From NCBI GenBank assembly GCA_021784715.1, contig JAJYHP010000178.1:1-26246 (forward strand): a stretch of 26,246 nucleotides of DNA, given 5' to 3'. Of the stretch, positions 1-7,967 are shown piece by piece. The position numbers and the translations under genes were made by a program. Each line of letters starts with the position of its first letter. Positions within the stretch are counted from its first letter, which is position 1. Under the pieces are notes generated by a model. That model did not search any database, was not told where the DNA came from, and worked only from the letters and a program-made list of their open reading frames with translations. Origin of the DNA: a bacterium (lineage in GTDB: Bacteria; Eremiobacterota; Eremiobacteria; Baltobacterales; Baltobacteraceae).

Positions 1-1
1 C

Positions 2-775
2 GAGCGGGAGCCGCTTCGGCTTCGCACGCGCCTTCGCGTCGGGAGACGAATCGTCGGAACGACGATCGCGCAGCGCGGCAAGACGTTGCGGATCGAGAGC
101 GATCTGCCGCTCGGAGAACAAGCGCGAGCGTCGGTTGCAAAATCGGTGGCGCGGATGTTCGCGCTCGATCTCGATCTTGCGCCGTTCTACGCGATGCTCG
201 CCGATGACGCGCCTCTGTCGTGGGCCCGCAGCGGTGCGGGCCGGCTGCTCGCCTCGCCGAGTGTCTTCGAAGATCTCGTAAAAACGCTCTGCTCGACCAA
301 CTGCGCGTTCTCGGCGACGCAACGCATGGTTGCGGCGCTCGTCGCGCTCGGCGGCGGTGCTTTCCCGACCCCGAAGATCGTCCTCGATGCGGGAGTTTCC
401 TCGCTCACCGATACCGTGCGCATGGGTTATCGCGCGCGTTCGCTCTACGAACTTGCCGCCTTGGTGCATGACGGCAGCTTTGCGCCCGATGCGTTGCGTG
501 CCGCTGCAGGAGCGCGAGAAGAAGAGGTCGCCGAGCGCCTCGGCGCGCTGCATGGTTTCGGGCCGTATGCCGTCGCGCATGCAATGCAACTCTTAGGGTT
601 TCATCGCCCGTTGATCCTCGATTCCTGGACGCGCCCGACCTACGCACGGATCGTCGGCAAGAAAACGCGCAGCGATGCGGCGATCCAGCGAGATTTCAAG
701 CGCTACGGCGCCTACGCCGGGCTCGCGTTCTGGCTCACGCTCACCGAGAATTGGGTCGCAAAGGACGCTCGCTAG
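2..775 (+). CDS. DNA-3-methyladenine glycosylase / HhH-GPD DNA glycosylase, 5'-truncated
   Basis: This is the C-terminal part of a base-excision-repair glycosylase of the AlkA/OGG (HhH-GPD) superfamily, which removes damaged bases from DNA. The helix-hairpin-helix reads LHGFGPYAVAHAM (about nt 548-586), and about 19 residues further on lies the likely catalytic Asp in LILDSW (about nt 611-628). The segment FEDLVKTLCSTN is also typical of the family. The first in-frame start codon is a TTG at 86, but the frame is open back to base 2. The upstream translation (RLRVGRRIVGTTIAQRGKTL) resembles the N-terminal beta domain of these enzymes, so the real start probably lies before the window. The stop codon interlocks with that of the convergent transporter gene in a shared CTAG. 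The family is clear; the exact damaged-base specificity is not. Confidence 0.85.
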   Translation, partial: EREPLRLRTRLRVGRRIVGTTIAQRGKTLRIESDLPLGEQARASVAKSVARMFALDLDLAPFYAMLADDAPLSWARSGAGRLLASPSVFEDLVKTLCSTNCAFSATQRMVAALVALGGGAFPTPKIVLDAGVSSLTDTVRMGYRARSLYELAALVHDGSFAPDALRAAAGAREEEVAERLGALHGFGPYAVAHAMQLLGFHRPLILDSWTRPTYARIVGKKTRSDAAIQRDFKRYGAYAGLAFWLTLTENWVAKDAR

Positions 776-2043
776 CGCAGCGCGAGCGCCAACGCCGCGG
801 CGAGCGCCGGCAACGTACAGATGATGCCGATGCGTGCAAATTCCCGTGCGCTCGCGCGCATGCCGTGCTTGCGCAGCATCTGCGCCCATAACAACGTTGC
901 AAGCGAACCACTCAGCGCAAAATTCGGCCCGAGGTCGATCGCGATGACCAGCGCGCGATGGAAGCCCGGTGCGACGCCGGTGGAGATGAAGGAGGCCGCG
1001 AGCGCGGCGATCGGCAGATTGTTGGCAAGCGCACTCGCCGCCGCGGCGAGGGCACCGAGCAGCGGAGCGCTAAGCGCGCCCGTCGGTGCGTGCAGCATCG
1101 CATGCAGCCCATCGAGCAGCCCCGCCGATTCCACCGCCGCAAGCAGAACCAACAATCCCCCGACGAACGGCAAGACGCCGAGATCGATACGGCGGAGATC
1201 CGTCGCGGGGAAGGCCCGCGTCGCGAGGCCGGTCGTCACCACGACGAGCGCGCCGAGCAGCGCCGCGAGCCCCGGCGGCAGGCGCAGCAGACTCGCCGCA
1301 AGCAGCAGCACGACGGCCAGCACGACCGCCCAGAGCACGCTTCGCTCGTTGGGCTGTAGCGGTTGCACTGCGATCGGGCGATCGATGCGGCCGCGAAGAT
1401 CGTTCCGAAAGATCGCTGCGAGCAGGGCGAAGCTCACCAAAAGCGCCGCGAGGCTCGGCAGGGCAAAAATCAATAGCCAGTCGAGCAAGCCGGGCAACTG
1501 CGGCCCGTAGAGCAGCAGGTTCGCCGGGTTCGCGATCGGCAGCAGAAACGAGCCGGCATTGGCGACGAGCGCGCAGGCATAGGCGTACGGGGCCGCCCGC
1601 TCGCGGACTGCCGCAGCGAGAACCAGGACCGCCGGAGTGAGCGCGATCACCGTGGTGTCGTTCGAAAGCACCGCCGTGCAGAGCGCCCCGAGGCCGAAGA
1701 TCCAGGCGAGCAGCGCGACGCGATTTCCGCCGGTGAGAGCGAGCAGGCGCTCTGCGGCGACCTCGAAGAGCCGCGACCTCGCCGCCACCTCGGCGATGGT
1801 CAAAATCCCGACCAAAAAAAAGCCGACGTCGCGCGCGTTCCAGAGCGCGCTCCAGACCGCCGCCGGGCTCGCCCGAAACGGCAAAAGCTCAACCAACAGC
1901 GCGGCGCCCACGCTCCATTGCCACGCTCTGCTGCCCCACGGGCGCGCAATAATCCCCACGAGCGCCGCGAGCACGATGAAGAGCAAGAAAATCTCCCCGG
2001 CAGGCGGGAGTCTCTCCACAAGCGATCCAATAGCCACAAACAA
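772..2043 (-). CDS. ArsB/SLC13-type anion (arsenite-like) transporter
   Basis: A 423-residue, very hydrophobic inner-membrane protein with about 11-12 predicted transmembrane segments, belonging to the ArsB/NhaD/SLC13 (ion transporter) superfamily. Two family-typical half-repeat signatures are visible: LSNDTTVIALTPAVL (about residues 126-140) and NAGSFLLPIANPANLLLYG (about 162-180). ArsB proteins export arsenite, while relatives carry other anions. No arsenic regulator, ArsA or arsenate reductase gene lies nearby, so the substrate is unproven. The start used is TTG at 2043; a GTG two codons later is an alternative, and no strong ribosome-binding site separates them. It is transcribed divergently from the xerC-like gene and converges on the glycosylase gene, with a 4-nt overlap of stop codons. 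Confidence 0.8.
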   Translation of the reverse strand: MFVAIGSLVERLPPAGEIFLLFIVLAALVGIIARPWGSRAWQWSVGAALLVELLPFRASPAAVWSALWNARDVGFFLVGILTIAEVAARSRLFEVAAERLLALTGGNRVALLAWIFGLGALCTAVLSNDTTVIALTPAVLVLAAAVRERAAPYAYACALVANAGSFLLPIANPANLLLYGPQLPGLLDWLLIFALPSLAALLVSFALLAAIFRNDLRGRIDRPIAVQPLQPNERSVLWAVVLAVVLLLAASLLRLPPGLAALLGALVVVTTGLATRAFPATDLRRIDLGVLPFVGGLLVLLAAVESAGLLDGLHAMLHAPTGALSAPLLGALAAAASALANNLPIAALAASFISTGVAPGFHRALVIAIDLGPNFALSGSLATLLWAQMLRKHGMRASAREFARIGIICTLPALAAALALALR

Positions 2044-2089
2044 TGATTTGGTGATGTTGATATCCTGTGAGTGAGGAAGCCTGGCGTCT
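2044..2089. promoter_or_regulatory. Divergent intergenic region (transporter / xerC)
   Basis: This 46-bp gap is the only space between two divergent genes, so it should hold, or overlap, both promoters. It is more AT-rich than its surroundings. A Shine-Dalgarno-like GAGGAAG lies about 10 nt before the xerC ATG. No convincing -35/-10 pair can be assigned by eye, and promoter elements may extend into either coding region. Confidence 0.3.
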
Positions 2090-3019
2090 ATGAGTTCCTA
2101 TATTCCAACCGATCCGCTCGTCGCCGAGTTCGCTGCCTACCTGCGGCTCGAACGGGGACAATCGCCGCGAACCGCCGAGGAGTACGCACGCGACATCGAA
2201 GTTTTCGGCGCGTTCCTCGAGCCGGGACACGGGCAAGGAATGCCGTTTGCAAAGATCGCGACGGCCACCCCCTCGGATATCCGCCGATTCGTTATGGAGC
2301 TCATGGGCCCTCGCGCCTACAACCCGACCTCGGTGCGCCGGAAACTCGCCGCCCTGCGATCGTTCTATGCGCTGCAACGGCGCGAGGGGCGACGACCCGA
2401 TAATCCAGCCGCCGATGTGCCGCCGCCGAAAGCGGCCAAGCGGCTCCCGCACGTGATGAACGAGCGCGAGGTCGGCACCCTGTTGCGCACGCGGATCGCC
2501 GGCAAGAGCGACGAGCAGCGGCTGCGCGACACCGCGATCATGGAGCTCCTCTATGCCAGCGGGATCCGTCGCGCCGAGCTCGTCGGGCTCGATCTCTCCG
2601 ATGTCGACACGGAGCGCCGCTTGCTTCGCGTCACCGGCAAAGGCAACAAACAACGCACGGTGTTTATCAACGTGGCGGCCGCCGAAGCGATTCGCGCTTA
2701 TTTGGGGCTCCGTCCACGCTCTACCGATCCGGCGCTCTTTCTCTCGCGGCGAAAGACGCGGCTTTCCTATCGGCAGGCTTGGGCGATCTTTCAGACCTAT
2801 GCGAAGCTGTCGGGGCTCACGAAACACGTCACGCCGCACGTCATGCGCCATTCCTTTGCGACGCATTTATTGGAGAACGGCGCCGACTTGGTCACCATCA
2901 AAGAACTGCTCGGGCACGAAAGCCTGGCGACGACGCAGATCTACACCAACGTCTCACTCGAACATATGCGACGCAGCTACGAGGAAGCGCACCCGCGCGA
3001 CCGAAGCGAAGAGCGGTGA
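2090..3019 (+). CDS. xerC: Tyrosine recombinase, XerC/XerD type
   Basis: A site-specific tyrosine recombinase of 309 residues, the normal length for XerC/XerD, which resolve chromosome dimers at dif. An N-terminal SAM-like core-binding domain spans about residues 8-100. The catalytic domain shows the full set: R160 in SGIRRAEL, K184 in GKGNKQR, H250 and R253 in HVMRH, H276 in LLGHES, and nucleophile Y285 in QIYTNVS. The ATG at 2090 is preceded by GAGGAAG at suitable spacing. Whether it is the XerC or XerD paralogue cannot be decided here, and no phage or integron context is visible, so a housekeeping role is favoured. The stop codon overlaps the GTG start of the next gene (GTGA), implying translational coupling. 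Confidence 0.92.
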   Translation: MSSYIPTDPLVAEFAAYLRLERGQSPRTAEEYARDIEVFGAFLEPGHGQGMPFAKIATATPSDIRRFVMELMGPRAYNPTSVRRKLAALRSFYALQRREGRRPDNPAADVPPPKAAKRLPHVMNEREVGTLLRTRIAGKSDEQRLRDTAIMELLYASGIRRAELVGLDLSDVDTERRLLRVTGKGNKQRTVFINVAAAEAIRAYLGLRPRSTDPALFLSRRKTRLSYRQAWAIFQTYAKLSGLTKHVTPHVMRHSFATHLLENGADLVTIKELLGHESLATTQIYTNVSLEHMRRSYEEAHPRDRSEER

Positions 3020-3735
3020 AGCAAACTCTTCTTCTCCTCGCGGTTCTTTTCTCGACCGCGCTCTCCGGCTGCAACGGCGCGGCACCCTACGTGCGGACGG
3101 TCGGCGAGTTGCACCCGGGAATGCGGATGGAATTGCGCGTTGCAGGAGCGCAGGTCGAAGCCTATGCGCCGCTCCCGAAACAGCCGACGCAGGCATATAC
3201 GGTCGAAGCGACCGCCCTCGCCGCCGCGCCACCACCGCCGAGCATCGTTCCCGACGCGCGCGGGATCGTCGTCAACGACCCCTCGCGGCTCGCCGACCTG
3301 CTCGTCCGCGTGCCACCGGGCGTCGACCTCGTCGTACGCAGCGCAGGCGGCGATATCGATATCAGTAACGTCGGAGGAAACGCGGATCTCGCGACGCGTC
3401 GCGGCAGCATTCACGCTCTGCTCGACGGCTACGCGCAGGCCCGCGTCGGCGTCGGCAATATCAACGTAACGATGGGTGCGCTCGCCTGGCCGGGAACGCT
3501 CCATTTCCACGTCGACAAGGGTGATGTAACGCTCTTCGTCGCGGCGAACGCACATTTTCACGTCCACATGCAAACCGATCGCGGAACGATTTTCACGAAT
3601 TACGGCTTACGCGGAACCTCGCACGGAGCGAGCGAGCGGATCGATGGAACGATCGGCCCGGCGAACGGTCAGGGTATCTCGATCGTCGTTCGTCAGGGCA
3701 GCATCCGTTTGCTACGCATGATGCCGCAGGCCTAG
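3016..3735 (+). CDS. Putative lipoprotein with DUF4097-like beta repeats
   Basis: The chosen start is GTG at 3016, which overlaps the xerC stop and gives a clean lipoprotein signal: MKQTLLLL..., then lipobox LSGC with Cys19. The mature part is Pro/Ala-rich at first. From about residue 100 it becomes a regular beta-strand ladder (GGDIDISNVGGNADLATRRG, later GDVTLFV, GTIFTN and GSIRLL), resembling the DUF4097/adhesin-like beta-helix family. The total is 239 residues. It is probably anchored to a membrane leaflet facing the periplasm or outside; its function is unknown. A longer open frame begins at 2779, but that portion lies antiparallel in sense to no known domain and sits inside xerC in another frame. 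The gene ends at the edge of the MITE-like element. Confidence 0.75.
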   Translation: MKQTLLLLAVLFSTALSGCNGAAPYVRTVGELHPGMRMELRVAGAQVEAYAPLPKQPTQAYTVEATALAAAPPPPSIVPDARGIVVNDPSRLADLLVRVPPGVDLVVRSAGGDIDISNVGGNADLATRRGSIHALLDGYAQARVGVGNINVTMGALAWPGTLHFHVDKGDVTLFVAANAHFHVHMQTDRGTIFTNYGLRGTSHGASERIDGTIGPANGQGISIVVRQGSIRLLRMMPQA

Positions 3736-3862
3736 TGTCTTGAGCTGCAAGTCGCGCGGCATGACCCAACGAGGGATTTTTCGGCCTGACCGATGAGCAA
3801 CGCTGCACCCGGCGGAAATGACCCGGCGGGCGTGCGGTGAGAGTTGCAGCTCGGGAAACTAG
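3732..3862. mobile_element. MITE-like insertion with inverted ends and CTAG flanks
   Basis: The gap between two convergent genes consists almost entirely of a palindromic-ended unit. The left end 3736-3750 (TGTCTTGAGCTGCAA) and the right end 3844-3858 (reverse complement TTTCCCGAGCTGCAA) match at 12 of 15 positions, with the inner 9 bp perfect. Both are flanked by CTAG (3732-3735 and 3859-3862), which could be a 4-bp target duplication. The 123-bp interior has no coding potential. It carries a 9-bp direct repeat (ACCCGGCGG at 3807 and 3821) and a possible small hairpin (3805-3835). In + strand RNA the ends would form a 19-bp stem with two G-U pairs and one mismatch. It could instead be a structured RNA or a bidirectional terminator. 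Confidence 0.5.
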
Positions 3863-3864
3863 CG

Positions 3865-4758
3865 CTACTGTTTGTTGCCGAAGAGCGAGCCGAGCACGTT
3901 GCCGATATTGCTCGTTCCCCCGACCTGCGTCTGTCCCTCAGCTGCGGGTTCGTGATAGGTCATCGATTGGATACCGATGCGCCCCGGCCCATAAAAGCGA
4001 TTCATCTGTAACGCAAATCCGCCGACCGCCGCGCCGAGCGCCCCGAGTAATCCGCCGCCGCCGGCGCTCTGCAGCACGCTAACGGTTTCCATGCGCACGT
4101 TGGAATCTTTCCAGAGCCAGCCGCCGGGTTCGACGTCAAGCATCTCGCCGGCTGCGAGCGTCTTTTCGAAGACGTTGCCATACCCGTGAATCAGCAGTAC
4201 TCCCTCACGCGCTCGCGCCACGAAACGGTCGATAAAGAGACCGCTTCGCGAAAAGAGTACGTTCGCCAGACCCTGTTGCCAGAAGTAGCTATATTCGATC
4301 TCGCCGGTCGCGAGGAGAAATTGATGCTCGCGCACGTCGACCGACTGCCCCGGAGCGAGCCGGAGCGCGACAATCTGTCCCGGCGCCTCGCGCGAAAACG
4401 AGATATTCCCGGGGCCCTGCGCGGTCGATATAAAGATCTGCAAGCCGGCGAAGAAGCGTTGCGCGGCATTCTGCAGTCCCATGAAGCCCAAGCGAATCTG
4501 CGGCGATTTCCAAAGGACGATATGATGCTCGAAATAGATCGATTCGCTGCTGCCGAGTTCGACGTCGACGACCGGAACCAACTGCCCCTCGATGCGGATC
4601 GAACAGTCGCCGATCTGTATCGTCTGCTTCGGATTATCGGTCTCGGCGACCGGTTCGGTGTAGCTCCCGACGCCGGCAGCGCTCGCCGCCGGAGCCCCGC
4701 AATTCGGGCAAAATTTCGCCTGCGCCGGAATCGCAGCTTGGCAAGTTGGGCAGTTCAT
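3865..4758 (-). CDS. AIM24 family protein with N-terminal zinc ribbon
   Basis: A 297-residue soluble protein. Residues 1-22 form a zinc ribbon (C3-P-T-C6 and C17-P-N-C20). Residues about 45-280 match the AIM24/TIGR00266 beta-sandwich family, with characteristic phrases such as YFWQQGLANVLFSRSGLFIDRF. The C-terminal part holds a glycine-rich stretch (GGGGLLGALGAAVGG). The biochemical role of bacterial AIM24 proteins is not established; the yeast namesake affects mitochondrial membrane organisation. The ATG at 4758 overlaps the panE stop (ATGA), and AAAGGAA lies 10 nt upstream, inside panE. It is the last gene of the long operon starting near 13122, and its stop abuts the MITE-like element. Confidence 0.82.
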   Translation of the reverse strand: MNCPTCQAAIPAQAKFCPNCGAPAASAAGVGSYTEPVAETDNPKQTIQIGDCSIRIEGQLVPVVDVELGSSESIYFEHHIVLWKSPQIRLGFMGLQNAAQRFFAGLQIFISTAQGPGNISFSREAPGQIVALRLAPGQSVDVREHQFLLATGEIEYSYFWQQGLANVLFSRSGLFIDRFVARAREGVLLIHGYGNVFEKTLAAGEMLDVEPGGWLWKDSNVRMETVSVLQSAGGGGLLGALGAAVGGFALQMNRFYGPGRIGIQSMTYHEPAAEGQTQVGGTSNIGNVLGSLFGNKQ

Positions 4759-5708
4759 CGTATCGACGTTCCTTTCGGCGAGCGAAGAGCTTCCAATGAT
4801 TTCACGAGTCGCACGACGGATTCATTAAACGGCGTTGCGACGCCGGCCCGACGACCGAGGGCGACGACGGCACCGTTAAGGTGATCGATCTCGCTCTTAT
4901 TCCCCAATTCCAGGTCGAAGGCCATCGAACTCTTGCTCTCTGCCCCGACCGCGATGACTTCGGTGACGTACTGCCACGGGTTGGCGAACGGTAGCGCGAT
5001 CTTCAGGGCCGCCGCAACGGCCGCTGCTTCTTCTGCTAACGACTCGGCGAGCCGCGCCGCATTGGGCTCGCGCAAAATTTCGCCGGCCGTGCAATCGAGA
5101 ATAGCGGAGAGCGCGTTGACGGCGGCGTTGGCGACGAGTTTCCCCCACAGATGCGGTTTGATATCGTAGACGACCGCCGCGCGCAAACCGCTCTTGGAGA
5201 GCAGCGTCGCCACGGCGGCAGCGGTGGCTGCGGAGGCGCCTGCCGAGCCGATGAGGGTCATCCCTTGTTCGGAGCTTCGCACCGCTCCCACAGCGACGGT
5301 CTCCGCCGATTCGGTCGTCACGCCGAGAATGACGGGGACCGCGCCACCGAGGGCGGTTTTGATCGCATCCTCGTTTCCGACGCCGTTCTGCAGCGAGACG
5401 ATCGCGGTGGTGGGGTTGAGCTCACCTGCAAACGGCCGGAGCGCCCGAAGCGTGTCAACCGCCTTGACGAAGAGGAAGAGCACGTCGGAAGAAAAGAGCT
5501 CGCGCGCGCGTTGCGCGATGCGTACCTTGCGCGGCTCTCCGTCGTTCACGCGGAGTCCCGCGCTTTCGAGCCCGGCGCGCACCGCTTCATTCGATTCCAG
5601 GATCGTTACGTCGGCGATCTCGGCGAGATGACGCCCGAAGAGCGTCCCCATCGAGCCTCCACCGATCAAGCCGATGCGCGGGCGTCCTTCGAGGTTCTCA
5701 CGGTGCAT
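4755..5708 (-). CDS. panE: 2-dehydropantoate 2-reductase (ketopantoate reductase)
   Basis: An NADPH-dependent reductase of ketopantoate in pantothenate/CoA synthesis, cytosolic, 317 residues, normal family length. The Rossmann nucleotide-binding loop GLIGGGSMGTLF lies at about residues 13-24. The catalytic-Lys helix reads LWGKLVANAAVNALSAI, and the C-terminal substrate-binding segment has SSMAFDLELGNKSEIDHLNG with the conserved Ser and Glu. The ATG at 5708 overlaps the end of the MCE gene by 11 nt and places the Rossmann motif near the N-terminus. An open frame extends upstream to 6218, but that part is Arg/Ser-rich antisense-like sequence inside the MCE gene. Some family members act on other 2-keto acids, and no other pan gene is nearby, so the substrate rests on family resemblance. 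Confidence 0.88.
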   Translation of the reverse strand: MHRENLEGRPRIGLIGGGSMGTLFGRHLAEIADVTILESNEAVRAGLESAGLRVNDGEPRKVRIAQRARELFSSDVLFLFVKAVDTLRALRPFAGELNPTTAIVSLQNGVGNEDAIKTALGGAVPVILGVTTESAETVAVGAVRSSEQGMTLIGSAGASAATAAAVATLLSKSGLRAAVVYDIKPHLWGKLVANAAVNALSAILDCTAGEILREPNAARLAESLAEEAAAVAAALKIALPFANPWQYVTEVIAVGAESKSSMAFDLELGNKSEIDHLNGAVVALGRRAGVATPFNESVVRLVKSLEALRSPKGTSIR

Positions 5709-7188
5709 CGGTAAACTCGACTCCGTAAACGTTGCGCCGCTGTGCGTGGAGAATGTCGCGCTCCCCGAAGAAGAGCTTGACGCCGGGGGCGACTCGCAGT
5801 TTCGTCGAGAGATCGAACATCGGCCGTGCGACATCGTAGAGTTTCGTCGTGAACCCGAGCGTACCGCGCGAATAGCTCCCGAGCACGCCAAGCCGCGAAT
5901 ACAAGATTCCGCCGCCGAAGTAGAGCCCGCGGCCGACGCGCCGCACCGCTGCGAGATCGAGTGTCGACGCGCCCGAGCCCAGATCGTTTGCTCCGAGAAG
6001 CACCTGCGTCGGCGCCTCGGGCAAGAAGCGGAGCGCGATCGAACTATTGGGGCCGCGCGAGGTGCCCAGTAACGGGGAACCTCCGCCGACGTGCGCGGGT
6101 GAGTAACCACTAATCCGCACGTTTGCGGCAAAAAGCGAGAGCGGTTTGCGTGCGCCATGCGCCGGCGGCGCGGCGCCGTCGGCGCTATGCGGGGATCGAG
6201 CACGTCCGCCGAGCGCACCGAGCAGCGAATTCGCCCGTTGCGAGGTTTCGTCGAGATTGCGGATGGTGTCGCGAAGGCGATGCTGCATCTCCGGATCGCC
6301 GGTGATGCTCTCGAGATCGGTCGCCATCTTCTTCAGCTTCGCGCTCGCCTCGGCGATATTGGTCGTCGTCGCGAGAACGTTCCCCTTAAAAGACGGATCG
6401 CTCGCGATGCTTGCCACGATTTGCATCGTCGAATTGAGTGCCGTCGCGGTGCCTTGAATCTGCGCCAACGTCTCGTTGAGTCGGTTGGAGTTTCCACGTA
6501 CCGTCTTATCCAGCGTGCTCGTCATCGAAACGATATGGCCGCTGGCGATCGTGAGGTTGCTCTGTAAATTGTCCGCGATCGCATTGCTCTGTGCGGCGAG
6601 CCGAGCGACGGCATCGCTCGCCGTCGCGGTCAGCGCGTTGGTATTTTCCAGCGTTTGCTGCAGCTCGTCGAGCAATTTCGGCTCGCGTTTTGCAACATCG
6701 GCAAGCACGCCATTGAGGACCTTCAACTGCCCTTGCCCTTCGGCAACGAGGTCGGCGATCGTGGCGGTATTGGTGCCTTGTGGCTGCTCGGAGACCGGCA
6801 GCACCCCCGGAGCGATAATCTCCGGCTGCTCGCCCGGCTCGGGGCGCGGCGGTACGATGAGCAGGCTCGGGTCGCCGGTCAGCGGCGCCTGGATGAGAAA
6901 CTTCGATTCGCTGGGAATGCGGACCGCCTGCCCACCGACATGCGGTTTGATGGCAAGAATTACATCCACCGTCGTATCGGGGAGCAATTTAATGCTCTCG
7001 ACCGTCCCGACGGAGACGCCGCTAAAAAAGACCTGCGCGCCGGAATGGAGCCCGGCTGCCGAACGAAAATGGACGCCGATTCGATAGCCGGCATGCCGTG
7101 TACCGAAATCGGTAATCACGTAGAAGAACGCAAAAAGTAGGGCGATCGCCGCCAGTGCAAAGGCTCCTACTTGTGCTTGCTTTGACAT
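5698..7188 (-). CDS. mlaD: MCE-domain lipid transport protein (MlaD-like) with long C-terminal extension
   Basis: The substrate-binding component of an Mla/MCE lipid ABC transporter. It has one N-terminal membrane anchor (about residues 7-27), an MCE domain (about 35-115, with SAAGLHSGAQVFFSGVSVGTV) and a proline-rich linker. A long amphipathic helical region follows (about 140-325), then a glycine-rich, alternating-hydrophobic beta-type tail (about 348-496). At 496 residues it is far longer than E. coli MlaD (183). In the diderm Firmicute Veillonella, MlaD carries a helical region and a C-terminal beta-barrel that bridge both membranes; the tail here suggests the same architecture. It follows mlaF directly in the operon (14 nt gap). 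GGGAG lies 7 nt before the ATG. No MlaA, MlaB or MlaC gene is present nearby. Confidence 0.88.
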   Translation of the reverse strand: MSKQAQVGAFALAAIALLFAFFYVITDFGTRHAGYRIGVHFRSAAGLHSGAQVFFSGVSVGTVESIKLLPDTTVDVILAIKPHVGGQAVRIPSESKFLIQAPLTGDPSLLIVPPRPEPGEQPEIIAPGVLPVSEQPQGTNTATIADLVAEGQGQLKVLNGVLADVAKREPKLLDELQQTLENTNALTATASDAVARLAAQSNAIADNLQSNLTIASGHIVSMTSTLDKTVRGNSNRLNETLAQIQGTATALNSTMQIVASIASDPSFKGNVLATTTNIAEASAKLKKMATDLESITGDPEMQHRLRDTIRNLDETSQRANSLLGALGGRARSPHSADGAAPPAHGARKPLSLFAANVRISGYSPAHVGGGSPLLGTSRGPNSSIALRFLPEAPTQVLLGANDLGSGASTLDLAAVRRVGRGLYFGGGILYSRLGVLGSYSRGTLGFTTKLYDVARPMFDLSTKLRVAPGVKLFFGERDILHAQRRNVYGVEFTDAP

Positions 7189-7202
7189 CCTAGGGCTCCC
7201 TT

Positions 7203-7964
7203 CTACACCGGTATCGGACCGACCTCACTGCCGGTGAGGAACTGCTGCACGAACGGGTTCGTCGAGGTACGGATCTCCTCGCGAGGACCGTAGGCGATGA
7301 TCGCCCCCTCGAAAAGCATCGCGACGTAATCGGCCATGCGAAAGATCGAGTGGAGATCGTGCGATATCACGACGGCGGTCCCGTCGAGTTTTTGCCGGAG
7401 GCGAAGGATGGTATCGGTGATGAGGTTGGTCACGATGGGGTCGAGCCCGGTGGTCGGCTCGTCATAGAGGACGAGCTCGGGGCGCGTGACGATCGCCCGC
7501 GCAAAACCGGCGCGTTTGAGCATGCCGCCCGAGAGCTCGTTGGGCAAGCTGTCGTATACGTGGCGGAGTCCCACGCTTTCGAGTGCATCGTCGACGATAT
7601 GCCGGATTTTTTCATCGGGAAGCGCGGTATGCTCGCGCAGCGGCAAGCCGACATTTTCGCCGATCGTGAGGCTGTCGAGCAACGCCGCAAACTGAAACGC
7701 GAGGCTGGTCTTTTGGCGGAGTTCGACGAGCTTGCGCTCGGGCGTGTGGCAGAGATCGTGGCCGTCGACGTAGACGTGCCCGCTCGATGGCTCGATCAAG
7801 CCGTCGAGCAGACGAAGGATCGTCGACTTTCCCGCACCGGAGAGCCCGACAATGCAGGTAACCGCCCCGCGGACGATATCGAGGCTGCAGTTTTTTAGAA
7901 TGATATGCTCGCCGAACGAGAGCGTCACGTCATCCAGTCGCGCGTAGATCGACGATGGATCCAT
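7203..7964 (-). CDS. mlaF: Mla-type lipid ABC transporter ATP-binding protein
   Basis: The cytoplasmic ATPase of the MCE-type lipid transporter, 253 residues. Walker A is GLSGAGKST (residues 40-48), the ABC signature is LSGGM (144-148), Walker B ends in LVLYDEP (D168, E169) and the D-loop is TGLDP. The methionine in LSGGM followed by KRAGFARAI is typical of the MlaF subfamily. The ATG at 7964 is separated from the stop of the permease gene by only 3 nt, and the MCE gene follows 14 nt downstream. Permease, ATPase and MCE protein are therefore made from one message and should form one complex at the inner membrane. Confidence 0.93.
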   Translation of the reverse strand: MDPSSIYARLDDVTLSFGEHIILKNCSLDIVRGAVTCIVGLSGAGKSTILRLLDGLIEPSSGHVYVDGHDLCHTPERKLVELRQKTSLAFQFAALLDSLTIGENVGLPLREHTALPDEKIRHIVDDALESVGLRHVYDSLPNELSGGMLKRAGFARAIVTRPELVLYDEPTTGLDPIVTNLITDTILRLRQKLDGTAVVISHDLHSIFRMADYVAMLFEGAIIAYGPREEIRTSTNPFVQQFLTGSEVGPIPV

Positions 7965-7967
7965 CGG

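Noticed and set aside
2044..2089. A dif-like site next to the xerC gene
   Set aside because: No convincing 28-bp two-arm palindrome was seen by eye in this gap or in the flanking coding sequence.
1889..2866. Long minus-strand open frame (325 codons) antisense to xerC
   Set aside because: Composition follows the xerC codons, no domain is visible, and the opposite strand encodes a complete recombinase with all catalytic residues.
2779..3015. N-terminal extension of the DUF4097-like lipoprotein
   Set aside because: It lies inside xerC in another frame and would bury the lipoprotein signal peptide; the GTG at 3016 gives a canonical lipobox.
5709..6218. N-terminal extension of PanE
   Set aside because: Low-complexity Arg/Ser sequence within the MCE gene; the Rossmann loop follows directly after the ATG at 5708.
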